64,000 nucleotides of DNA, from NCBI RefSeq assembly GCF_006539165.1, contig NZ_BJMM01000016.1, positions 54,965-118,964 of the forward strand. The letters run 5' to 3'. A program made the translations under genes and the position numbers. The notes beneath the pieces were generated by a model. That model was not told the origin of the DNA and searched no databases. It saw only the letters and a program-made list of their open reading frames with translations. The first letter of the stretch is position 1. Every line of letters starts with the position of its first letter. Shown here piece after piece: positions 34,430 through 41,563 of the stretch. Source of the stretch: Streptomyces cacaoi. Its GTDB lineage: Bacteria; Actinomycetota; Actinomycetes; Streptomycetales; Streptomycetaceae.

Positions 34430-34435
34430 GCCAGT

Positions 34436-35542
34436 TCACCTCGTGGGCTGCTCGGGGCCGGCCCTGTCACCGGCCCGGTCGTCGATGCCGGTCGCACGCA
34501 CTGCGTACTCCCCCGACGCTACCGCGAGCAGCCGGGACGCCTTCAGTTCGGTCTCCCGCCATTCGCGCTCGGGATCCGAGCCCCAGGTGATGCCGGCGCC
34601 GGTGCCGAACCGCAGCACCGGCCCGGCCTCCGTACGGTCGATCCAGAACGTCCGGATGCCGACGGCCAGCTCACCCGTGCCGCGGTCGGCGTCGACCCAG
34701 CCGATCCCGCCGCAGTACGGGCCGCGGGGCACCGGCTCCAGCTCGCCGATGAGGCGCAGCGCGCTGGACTTGGGGGCTCCGGAGACCGAGCCCGGCGGGA
34801 AGGTGCCGGCCAGCAGCGCGGCCCAGCCGTCGCTGCCGGCGGCGGTCTCGCCGCGCACCGTGGAGACGAGGTGGACGAGGCCGGGATGCTCCTCGACGGC
34901 GCACAGGGCGGGGACGGTCACGGTGCCGGGGACGCACACCCGGCCGAGGTCGTTGCGGACCAGGTCGGTGATCATCACGTTCTCCGCGTGATCCTTCTCG
35001 CGGAGGTCCTCGCGGGTGCGGCCTGTGCCCTTGATGGGGCCGGACTCGACGGCGTTCCCGTTCCGGCGCAGATACAGCTCGGGCGAGGCGGTGGCGATCT
35101 CGACGCCGTGCGCCGGGAGCCGGACGGTGCCCGCGTACGGGGCGGGGTTGCCGCGGGCGAGCAGCGCCGTCAGCTGGTCGATGTCGCTCGCCGCGGGCGA
35201 GGGGTCGGGCAGCGGGGCGGACAGGACGCGGCACAGGTTGGCCTGGTAGACGTCGCCGGCCGCCACCGCCTCGCGTATGCGCCGCACCCCGGCGGTGTAT
35301 CCGGCGTGGTCCAGGGAGCTGCTCCACTCCCCGGGCGCCGGGCCGCGCCAACGGCCCGGTACCGGTGCCGGGGTGGGTGCGGGCCGGACGTCGCCGAAGC
35401 GGGCACAGCGCAGCCCGCCTTCGAAGTCGGCGACGACGGCCCACCAGCCCCGCGAGTCGAGAGCCGCGGGATCGCTGGTGACATCACGGAGGTCGGTGGC
35501 GAGCCACCCGCCGAAGCGGGCGAGCGGGGTCAGATCGGACAC
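34436..35542 (-). CDS. pabB: Chorismate-binding enzyme, aminodeoxychorismate synthase component I
   Basis: A 368-residue PabB/TrpE-type enzyme. Signatures are YQANLCRVLSAPL, SPELYLRRNGNAVESGPIKGTGRTR, ENVMITDLVRNDLGRVC and the C-terminal GSVSGAPKSSALRLIGELEP with GAGITWGSDPEREW. The PIKGT motif marks the chorismate site. It has no glutaminase domain, so PabA must be encoded elsewhere. I chose the GTG at 35542; the frame is open upstream to 35626. It is co-transcribed with pabC. Confidence 0.92.
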   Translation of the reverse strand: MSDLTPLARFGGWLATDLRDVTSDPAALDSRGWWAVVADFEGGLRCARFGDVRPAPTPAPVPGRWRGPAPGEWSSSLDHAGYTAGVRRIREAVAAGDVYQANLCRVLSAPLPDPSPAASDIDQLTALLARGNPAPYAGTVRLPAHGVEIATASPELYLRRNGNAVESGPIKGTGRTREDLREKDHAENVMITDLVRNDLGRVCVPGTVTVPALCAVEEHPGLVHLVSTVRGETAAGSDGWAALLAGTFPPGSVSGAPKSSALRLIGELEPVPRGPYCGGIGWVDADRGTGELAVGIRTFWIDRTEAGPVLRFGTGAGITWGSDPEREWRETELKASRLLAVASGEYAVRATGIDDRAGDRAGPEQPTR

Positions 35543-35591
35543 GTGGTCGAGTCTATGGGGCCACGGGGCGGTCACCCTGCGGAAACGGAAT

Positions 35592-35619
35592 TTGAGCTGG
35601 CCGGGGAATCCGCTAGAGT
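35592..35619 (+). promoter_or_regulatory. Vegetative promoter of the tRNA cluster
   Basis: TTGAGC and TAGAGT spaced by 16 bases, a good match to principal-sigma promoters of streptomycetes, about 70 bases upstream of the first tRNA. Confidence 0.7.
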
Positions 35620-35690
35620 TCAACACGTCGCCGGGACGCGGAAGCGCCCCGGGGCAAGGTACAGCCCGGAGCGGATTCCGGACAGTGCCT

Positions 35691-35763
35691 GCGGACGTGG
35701 CTCAGCTGGTAGAGCATCACCTTGCCAAGGTGAGGGTCGCGAGTTCGAATCTCGTCGTCCGCT
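35691..35763 (+). tRNA. tRNA-Gly (anticodon GCC)
   Basis: A 73-base cloverleaf. Acceptor GCGGACG pairs with CGTCCGC and the discriminator is T; anticodon loop TTGCCAA on the TCACC/GGTGA stem. CCA is not encoded. First gene of a five-tRNA operon. Confidence 0.97.
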
Positions 35764-35797
35764 CGAAGTGGGGGATCTTCCCGACCCCTACGCTCCT

Positions 35798-35868
35798 GGT
35801 GGAGTGGCCGAGAGGCGAGGCAACGGCCTGCAAAGCCGTCTACACGGGTTCAAATCCCGTCTCCACCT
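35798..35868 (+). tRNA. tRNA-Cys (anticodon GCA)
   Basis: A 71-base cloverleaf. Acceptor GGTGGAG pairs with CTCCACC; discriminator T73 as expected for cysteine; anticodon loop CTGCAAA gives GCA. CCA is not encoded. Confidence 0.97.
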
Positions 35869-35872
35869 CCAA

Positions 35873-35944
35873 GGACGATTAGCTCAGCGGGAGAGCGCTT
35901 CCCTGACACGGAAGAGGTCACTGGTTCAATCCCAGTATCGTCCA
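35873..35944 (+). tRNA. tRNA-Val (anticodon GAC), copy 1
   Basis: A 72-base cloverleaf with acceptor GGACGAT/ATCGTCC and anticodon loop CTGACAC on CTTCC/GGAAG. Identical to copy 3 at 36039-36110. Confidence 0.97.
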
Positions 35945-35965
35945 CCGGGTCCGCAAGGACCTTCC

Positions 35966-36037
35966 GCGCGGTTAGCTCAGCGGGAGAGCGCTTCCCTGAC
36001 ACGGAAGAGGTCACTGGTTCAATCCCAGTACCGCGCA
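35966..36037 (+). tRNA. tRNA-Val (anticodon GAC), copy 2 with a different acceptor stem
   Basis: A 72-base cloverleaf identical to copies 1 and 3 except in the acceptor stem, which is GCGCGGT/ACCGCGC. Pairs 2, 3 and 6 differ and all three changes are compensated on the 3' strand. Only one base separates it from copy 3. Confidence 0.96.
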
Positions 36038-36038
36038 C

Positions 36039-36110
36039 GGACGATTAGCTCAGCGGGAGAGCGCTTCCCTGACACGGAAGAGGTCACTGGTTCAATCCCA
36101 GTATCGTCCA
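36039..36110 (+). tRNA. tRNA-Val (anticodon GAC), copy 3
   Basis: Identical to copy 1 at 35873-35944; acceptor GGACGAT/ATCGTCC, anticodon GAC. It is the last tRNA before the terminator. Confidence 0.97.
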
Positions 36111-36117
36111 CCACATG

Positions 36118-36148
36118 AGAGGGCCCCGGTCATCGGCCGGGGCCCTCT
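36118..36148. terminator. Terminator of the tRNA operon
   Basis: A 12-bp stem (AGAGGGCCCCGG and complement) with a 7-base loop, then TTCGTC, eight bases after the last tRNA. It may also serve the convergent zinc-ribbon gene. Confidence 0.85.
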
Positions 36149-36209
36149 TCGTCTCCCCACTCTCCGCCGGGAGGGTCTCTCCACTCTCCGCCGGGAGGCG
36201 GCGGAGAGC

Positions 36210-36506
36210 TCAGGAGGAGAACAGCATCCGGCCGAAGCCCTTGTGGTGGCCGTGACCGTGATGGCCGTGGTGACCGTGCGAGCCGTGGTGCGGTGCGCCC
36301 CAGGCGGGGCCCGTCGGGTAGCCCTGCGGGGCGGCGGGCGGCGCGGGCGGGGGCGCCGACTGTGCCCACTGCGCCTCCAGCCTGGTGAGCGCCTCCAGTT
36401 CGCCGTAGTCGAGGAAGATCCCCCGGCAGCCGCCGCACTGTTCTATCTGCACGCCGTTGCGGTTGTACGTCTGCATCGGAGCGCCGCACTTCGGACACTG
36501 CATCAT
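36210..36506 (-). CDS. TFIIB-type zinc-ribbon protein with a His-rich tail
   Basis: A 98-residue protein with the zf-TFIIB zinc ribbon CPKCGAPMQTYNRNGVQIEQCGGCRG (four cysteines at CPKC and CGGC) and the FLDYGELEALTRLE helix that follows in this family. A Pro/Ala linker leads to a His/Gly-rich tail (HGSHGHHGHHGHGHHKG) that could bind metal. Its function is unknown. The ATG at 36506 follows GGAGAGGA. A 9-bp inverted repeat overlaps its stop at about 36183-36207. Confidence 0.83.
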   Translation of the reverse strand: MMQCPKCGAPMQTYNRNGVQIEQCGGCRGIFLDYGELEALTRLEAQWAQSAPPPAPPAAPQGYPTGPAWGAPHHGSHGHHGHHGHGHHKGFGRMLFSS

Positions 36507-36566
36507 GTTCGGTTCCTCTCCACCGGTCCCCCGGCCGTTCCGGCTCCCGGTCCTGTGCGCCCCAGA

Positions 36567-37886
36567 CTACGACCCGGGGCCCGGATCCCCCTGCCCGAGC
36601 GGGAGTTCGGCCGGTGCACCGACGGCGGAGATCCGCGCACAGGCCGTCACACAGGCGTCCTCGGCCTCGTCCAGTGCGCGGTCGGCGGCCCCGGCCTTGG
36701 CGACGGCGAGCGCGGCGGACTGCACGGTGAGGGCGCGGGCCGGTGCGTCCAGGCGGGGCCAGGGATCACCCGGGGGCCAGGGAAGCGCGGAGCGCGCGGA
36801 GGCGTGAGCCGTCTCGTAGGCGGTGAGGAAGCGCTGCCAGGAGCCGGGCGGGAGGAGGCCGGCGGCGTACCAGGCGGCCGGGCGCGCCAGATCCCAGGCG
36901 GGGTCGCCGTGGCCGAGGTCGTCGACGTCGATCAGGTGCCAGGGGCCGTCGGGCGCGGGGTGCCGGACGAGCTGGCCGAGGTGGAAGTCGCCGTGGCAGA
37001 GCGCGACTCCGGCCCCGGGCGGGGGCGGCGCCTCGTCCCGGCACCAGGCGGGCAGCGTCGCCCAGGCACGCTCGACGGTGAGCGCGGCGGCGCGGTGCGC
37101 GCGCGATCCGAGGGGCGCGGCTCGCATCCGGGCCAGGGCACGGGCCGCCTTCGCCGGACCGCGCATCGGGGGCAGGGCGAGGCCGCCCGGCACGGCGAGG
37201 TCCTCCGGTGGGACGAGGTCGTCCCGCGGGACGAGGCCGTCCGGCGGGGTGGGCGGGGGCGTGGTGTGCAGTCGGGCGAGGAGCGTCGCGGCGGCTTCCC
37301 AGGGGGCGGCGTCGGGGGCGTCCGGGTCGACCGGGGTGCCGTACGGCCAGACGCTGGCGAGCCGGCCGCCGGGCAGCCGGACGACGGTGCGGTCGCCGGG
37401 CGCGGGAGGCAACAGGACGCCGGCGTACCGGGGATCGGCCGCCACGGCGAGCCGGGCGGCGAGGCCGGGGGCGGCGGTGTCCGGCGGGTGGGCCTTGGCG
37501 ACGAGGGAGCCGTGACGGACGACGGTGGCGTCGGGGCGCTCGGCCAGCACCTCGGTGCCGTGCCCTTCGGGCGCGCCGAGGAGGGCACAAAGGGCTTGCC
37601 GGAGCGGGGGGTTGGCCGTGTCGGCCGTGTCGGCCGTGTCGGCAGAACCGGCAGGGGCGACCGTGTTCGAGACCTTCGCCCGGTTCGCGGTGTTCGCAGT
37701 GTTCGCGGCGTTCGCAGTGTTCGCGGCGTTCGCAGTGTTCGCAGGGTTCGCGGGGTTCATGGCGTGCGCAGCGTGGGAAGCGGGCGCAGCATCCGCGGGG
37801 TTCGCGGTGTGCGCAGCGTTCTCGGAGCGAGCGGCATCCACGGAATGCGCGGTGTTCGTCGTGCTCGCTCGGCTCGGGGTGTGCAC
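36567..37886 (-). CDS. Aminoglycoside phosphotransferase (APH)-fold kinase family protein
   Basis: A 439-residue protein. The kinase-like catalytic loop CHGDFHLGQLVRHPA and metal motif LIDVDDLGHGDPAWDLARPAAW are intact, so an APH/choline-kinase-type phosphotransferase is likely; the substrate is unknown and resistance should not be assumed. I chose the GTG at 37886 with AGGAG eight bases upstream; an ATG at 37760 is the main alternative. Residues 1-105 are a low-complexity Asn/Thr/Ala segment with repeats such as NTANAANTANAAN and ADTADTADTAN, encoded by 9-bp minisatellites. Confidence 0.78.
   Translation of the reverse strand: MHTPSRASTTNTAHSVDAARSENAAHTANPADAAPASHAAHAMNPANPANTANAANTANAANTANTANRAKVSNTVAPAGSADTADTADTANPPLRQALCALLGAPEGHGTEVLAERPDATVVRHGSLVAKAHPPDTAAPGLAARLAVAADPRYAGVLLPPAPGDRTVVRLPGGRLASVWPYGTPVDPDAPDAAPWEAAATLLARLHTTPPPTPPDGLVPRDDLVPPEDLAVPGGLALPPMRGPAKAARALARMRAAPLGSRAHRAAALTVERAWATLPAWCRDEAPPPPGAGVALCHGDFHLGQLVRHPAPDGPWHLIDVDDLGHGDPAWDLARPAAWYAAGLLPPGSWQRFLTAYETAHASARSALPWPPGDPWPRLDAPARALTVQSAALAVAKAGAADRALDEAEDACVTACARISAVGAPAELPLGQGDPGPGS
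37618..37643. repeat. 9-bp tandem repeat, about three units
   Basis: Three units of GTGTCGGCC encode the Ala-Asp-Thr repeat in the N-terminal segment of the APH-fold protein. Confidence 0.8.
37682..37758. repeat. 9/18-bp minisatellite in the APH-fold gene
   Basis: Eight or so GTTCGC-containing 9-bp units, pairing into 18-bp higher-order units (GTGTTCGCGGCGTTCGCA), encode the Asn-Thr-Ala/Asn-Ala-Ala repeat. Confidence 0.8.
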
Positions 37887-38058
37887 CGTGGGCGCTCCTG
37901 GCGGTCGTGCCGGGCCGTCACCGGGGCGCGGGGGCGCCGGGCCCGGAGGGTCCGCGTGCGGCGAGGCCAGGTTACGGGCCGCCGGGTGGGACGGGGCGGG
38001 GACTCCCGGGGAAGGGGCGGGAGGCGGAGGGAAGGCAGCGGGAGGGGCGGGCAGAGTA

Positions 38059-38090
38059 AGGCCCGGGCAGCTCCCCAGCTGCCCGGGCCT
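38059..38090 (-). terminator. Terminator hairpin
   Basis: A perfect 14-bp stem (AGGCCCGGGCAGCT and complement) with a CCCC loop, 86 bases after the stop of the small membrane protein gene. Confidence 0.85.
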
Positions 38091-38176
38091 CGTGCCGTCC
38101 GCCGCACCCCCGTCCCCACGGGGCTGTAGGCCGGAAGTCCCCGACCCGGTCCGCTCCACCGGGCCCGGGGCCCCGC

Positions 38177-38386
38177 TCAGGACCCCAGCATTCCGGCCAC
38201 GGACGACGCCTGTGCGAGCACCATGTGTCCCCAGCCCGACACGATGCCCAGCAGGAGGGCGAGCGGGAGCACCATGGCCACGGCCACCAGCGGATGACGC
38301 CGGCCTCCGGGACGGGTGCCGAGGGCGGCGAGCGCCGCCAGCCTTCCCTGTCCTCGGGGCGTCGTGCGCCCTGCCGTGTGTGCCAT
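38177..38386 (-). CDS. Small single-pass membrane protein
   Basis: A 69-residue protein with a basic N terminus (TPRGQGRLAALAALGTRPGGRRH) and one helix (PLVAVAMVLPLALLLGIVSGW). The ATG at 38386 has GGGAGCGG upstream and a strong terminator follows, supporting a real gene. The function is unknown. Confidence 0.6.
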   Translation of the reverse strand: MAHTAGRTTPRGQGRLAALAALGTRPGGRRHPLVAVAMVLPLALLLGIVSGWGHMVLAQASSVAGMLGS

Positions 38387-39189
38387 GGTCCGCTCCCGTC
38401 GTGATGGGGCGGCGGGCGTCTGACCTCGGGGGACGAGTGCTGCGCCCGCCGCTTGACGACAACATTAGGCAAGGGCTCCTGCTCAGGCGTCATGCGCGCG
38501 TACCGAGTCCGGGGCCTCCCGCAGGATGACGGAAGACGGCCTCGGGTACTCCCCTGGGTGGAGGCGCGCAGGCCCCATCGGGGGACATCCCCCAGGGGGA
38601 GGATCCGGGTCCGCGCCGACGCCGCCCACCGCCGCCCGAGGCGCTCCCCGGTGCGCTGTCCGACGCACCGCCCGATGGTGGCCCGATGCTCTGCCCGACG
38701 GTGCCCCGACGCACTGCCCGATGGTGCCCGATCCGCTGCCCCGGACCGGACGTCCGGACGGTGTCCGGGCAGAGCGGCGGGCGTTCGGCCGGGAGGCGGC
38801 GAAGGCGGTGACTTCGCTCACTCCCGGACCGTTCACGGGGCCGCGGCGGACCCCGGCACGGGGTCGGCCGGCCGGTACGGCACCGCCTCGGCGCACCGTC
38901 TCCCCGGGCGGACGCCGGGCCGTCGTGCGCGTGCGGGCGGAAGCGGGAGCGAGGACCAATCGCCTTGCGCAGGGCGATGCTTGACGGCGTGCCAGGCGCT
39001 CGCACGGTGGTGCGGAAGCCGCGCCATGCGCGGATTCCGTGGCCCGCTCCGGACTCTGACAATCCGTCTACGGCGACGTGCGCGGCCTGTCGTCGCCACG
39101 TCGGGGCAGTCCGTAAGCTGTGGTCGACGGACGGACCGGTCAGCGGGGTGGGGCGCTCCCCACCGGACACCGGAGGCAGGGGAACGGAC
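38387..39189. other. Long intergenic region with degenerate repeats
   Basis: Eight hundred bases between a minus-strand small gene and a plus-strand kinase. Several open frames overlap here in both directions, but all are Arg/Pro/Gly-rich with no recognisable domain, so I call none. The notable content is a degenerate tandem repeat at about 38655-38735 and presumably the kinase promoter near 39060-39130. Confidence 0.6.
38655..38735. repeat. Degenerate tandem repeat
   Basis: Three to four imperfect units of the type CGACGCACTGCCCGATGGTG, with spacing of about 20-30 bases. Confidence 0.55.
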
Positions 39190-40545
39190 ATGGCGATGAT
39201 GCGGCTCCGGCGCGAGGACCCGCGAGTCGTCGGCTCGTTCAGGCTCCACCGGCGCCTGGGGGCCGGCGGGATGGGCGTGGTCTATCTCGGTTCCGACCGG
39301 CGGGGTCAGCGCGTGGCGCTCAAGGTGATCCGCCCCGATCTCGCCGAGGACCAGGAGTTCCGCTCGCGCTTCGCCCGGGAGGTCTCGGCCGCACGCCGGA
39401 TCCGGGGCGGCTGCACCGCCCGGCTGGTGGCGGCCGATCTGGAGGCCGACCGGCCCTGGTTCGCCACCCAGTACGTGCCCGGTCCCTCCCTGCACGCCAA
39501 GGTGAACGAGAGCGGGCCGCTGCCCGCGGCGCAGGTGGCGTCGATCGGCGCGGCGCTCGCCGAGGGGCTGGTCGCCGTCCACGAGGCCGGTGTCGTGCAC
39601 CGGGACCTCAAGCCGTCCAACATCCTGCTCTCGCCCAAGGGCCCGCGCATCATCGACTTCGGTATCGCGTGGGCGACGGGCGCGAGCACGCTCACCCACG
39701 TCGGCACGGCCGTCGGATCGCCCGGGTTCCTCTCGCCCGAGCAGGTCAGGGGCGCCGCCGTCACCCCGGCGACGGATGTGTTCGCGCTCGGCGCGACGCT
39801 GGCGTACGCGGCGACCGCCGACTCGCCGTTCGGCCAGGGCAGTTCGGAAGTGATGCTGTACCGCGTCGTCCACGAGGAGCCCCATCTGGCCGGGGTGCAC
39901 GCGGCGCTCGCGCCGTTGATCCGCGCCTGTCTCGTCAAGGCCCCCGAGGACCGGCCGAGCACGCTCCAGCTCTCGCTGCGGCTCAAGGAGATCGCGGCGC
40001 GGGAGGCGCGCGGGCTGCCGGACGGCGGCGCGGAGGGCTCCGTCTCCACGGGGGGCGCGCGGGCGCACGGCGGTGCCGGGCGGACGGCGCCGGGCCAGCG
40101 CCAGGGCCAGTCGCGCAGACCCCAGGAGTACGCGCAGCAGCGCACCCAGCGGGAGGACGTCCGCGGCATGGAGCGCGAGAGTCCGACCGGCGGGCGCGGT
40201 TCGGCTCCTCGTGCCTCCGCCCCGCGTGCCTCCGCGCCGCGGGCGCCGCGCGAGGGGCACCAGGAGGGCGCGCGGACGGGTTCGCAGCGCCCGGCGGCGC
40301 GGCGTACGCCCGCGCCCCGGACGGGTGCGGGGGCCTCGCGGGGCGGCGGCCGGCCCGGTGGGCCGAGCCCGGCCGCGCGCCGGCGGCGGCTGCTGCGGCA
40401 GCGGCTCATCGTGTTCGTGATCGTCACGCTGCTGGTGGCCCTGGGGATCGCGGCGGCGCAGGGCTGTCAGGGGCCGAGCCACGGGCTGGGCGATGTGCCG
40501 GCGCGGGTGTCGTCGGCGGCTGCGGTGACGCCGCAGGGTCCCTGA
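39190..40545 (+). CDS. Hanks-type serine/threonine protein kinase, membrane-anchored
   Basis: A 451-residue kinase. The glycine loop GAGGMGVVY is at residues 24-32, the ATP lysine is Lys45 (ALKVI), the catalytic loop is HRDLKPSNIL, the metal motif DFG lies in IIDFGIA and the activation segment ends with GSPGFLSPEQV. The kinase domain ends at about residue 275. A long Gly/Arg/Pro/Ser-rich juxtamembrane region with APRASAPRASAPRA repeats leads to one helix near residue 400 (LIVFVIVTLLVALGIAAA) and a short outer tail with no PASTA domain. The ATG at 39190 follows AGGGGAACGG. Confidence 0.93.
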   Translation: MAMMRLRREDPRVVGSFRLHRRLGAGGMGVVYLGSDRRGQRVALKVIRPDLAEDQEFRSRFAREVSAARRIRGGCTARLVAADLEADRPWFATQYVPGPSLHAKVNESGPLPAAQVASIGAALAEGLVAVHEAGVVHRDLKPSNILLSPKGPRIIDFGIAWATGASTLTHVGTAVGSPGFLSPEQVRGAAVTPATDVFALGATLAYAATADSPFGQGSSEVMLYRVVHEEPHLAGVHAALAPLIRACLVKAPEDRPSTLQLSLRLKEIAAREARGLPDGGAEGSVSTGGARAHGGAGRTAPGQRQGQSRRPQEYAQQRTQREDVRGMERESPTGGRGSAPRASAPRASAPRAPREGHQEGARTGSQRPAARRTPAPRTGAGASRGGGRPGGPSPAARRRRLLRQRLIVFVIVTLLVALGIAAAQGCQGPSHGLGDVPARVSSAAAVTPQGP

Positions 40546-40633
40546 GCAGAGCGCTCCGGGGGCCGCGGTCGGAGGGCGGCGGCTCGGCGGGCGCGGACGG
40601 TTCCGGCCCGACAGACCCCGCCCGCGCGGGTGT

Positions 40634-41497
40634 TCAGCGGGTGACGGCGTAGAACGCGACAGCGGCGGCGGCGCCCACGTTCAGGGAGTCGACGCCGTGC
40701 GCCATGGGGATGCGGACCCACTCGTCGGCGGCGCGCAGGGCCCGCGTCGACAGGCCGTTCCCCTCGGCACCGAGCAGCAGCGCCGTACGCCGGGACGCCG
40801 CGGGCCCGGTGGCCGCCTCCAGGGGCACGGCCTTCTCGTCCGGGGTGAGGGCGAGCAGCGGGAAACCGGCGTCGCGCACCGTCTCCAGTCCGCGCGGCCA
40901 CGGGTCGAGGCGGGCGTAGGGCACGGCGAAGACGGCGCCCATGGAGACCTTGACGGAGCGGCGGTAGAGCGGGTCGGCGCAGTCCGGGGAGAGCAGGACG
41001 GCGTCCATGCCCAGGGCGGCGGCGCTGCGGAAGATGGCGCCGATGTTGGTGTGGTCGTTGACCGACTCCATGACGACGACGCGTTCGGCGCCGCTCAGCA
41101 GCGCGCCGGGCTCCGGGAGGGGCTTGCGCTGCATGGAGGCGAGGGCGCCGCGGTGCACGTGGTAGCCGGTGACACGTTCGGCCAACTCGGGGCTGACGGC
41201 GTAGACCGGCGCCGGTACCTCGTCGATGACGTCCCGCATCGCGTCGATCCACTTGGCCGACAGCAGCATCGAGCGCATCCGGTAACCGGCGTGCCGGGCA
41301 CGGCGGATGACCTTCTCGCCCTCGGCGATGAACAGCCCTTCGGCCGGTTCGCGGCGGCGCCGCAACTCGACGTCGGTGAGCCCGGTGTAGTCGCTCAGCC
41401 GCGGGTCGTCGGGGTCGTCGACGGTGATGATGCTGCCGGTCTGCTGCCCCGTCCCGGTGGAGGGATCCGGGCCGCCCGGTGCGTGTGAGGAGGGCAC
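40634..41497 (-). CDS. TrmH/SpoU-family RNA 2'-O-methyltransferase
   Basis: A 287-residue SPOUT methyltransferase. Motif 1 is NDHTNIGAIFRSAAALG, motif 2 is ALLLGAEGNGLS and motif 3 is IPMAHGVDSLNVGAAAAVAFY, all intact with the catalytic Arg. The N-terminal domain has AEGEKVIRRA, the usual substrate-binding SpoU-sub-bind region. It should methylate a ribose in rRNA or tRNA; the site is not deducible. I chose the GTG at 41497; an upstream in-frame TTG at 41533 is possible. Confidence 0.9.
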   Translation of the reverse strand: MPSSHAPGGPDPSTGTGQQTGSIITVDDPDDPRLSDYTGLTDVELRRRREPAEGLFIAEGEKVIRRARHAGYRMRSMLLSAKWIDAMRDVIDEVPAPVYAVSPELAERVTGYHVHRGALASMQRKPLPEPGALLSGAERVVVMESVNDHTNIGAIFRSAAALGMDAVLLSPDCADPLYRRSVKVSMGAVFAVPYARLDPWPRGLETVRDAGFPLLALTPDEKAVPLEAATGPAASRRTALLLGAEGNGLSTRALRAADEWVRIPMAHGVDSLNVGAAAAVAFYAVTR

Positions 41498-41563
41498 GGT
41501 GCCGATACTGCCTTCTCGCGCTCGAAGTGCCAATGCTCGGTGCTGCTCGCCGGCACGCCGCGG

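Noticed and set aside
33863..36118. Plus-strand frame running through pabB/pabC antisense and across the tRNA genes
   Set aside because: It reads through structural RNA genes and conserved enzymes, so it cannot be a real gene.
36567..37886. Calling the APH-fold protein an antibiotic-resistance enzyme
   Set aside because: Only fold-level kinase motifs are visible; most such streptomycete proteins are not aminoglycoside enzymes.
38453..39199. Possible coding frames in the 800-base gap before the Ser/Thr kinase
   Set aside because: Competing frames on both strands, all Arg/Pro/Gly-rich and lacking domains or convincing starts.
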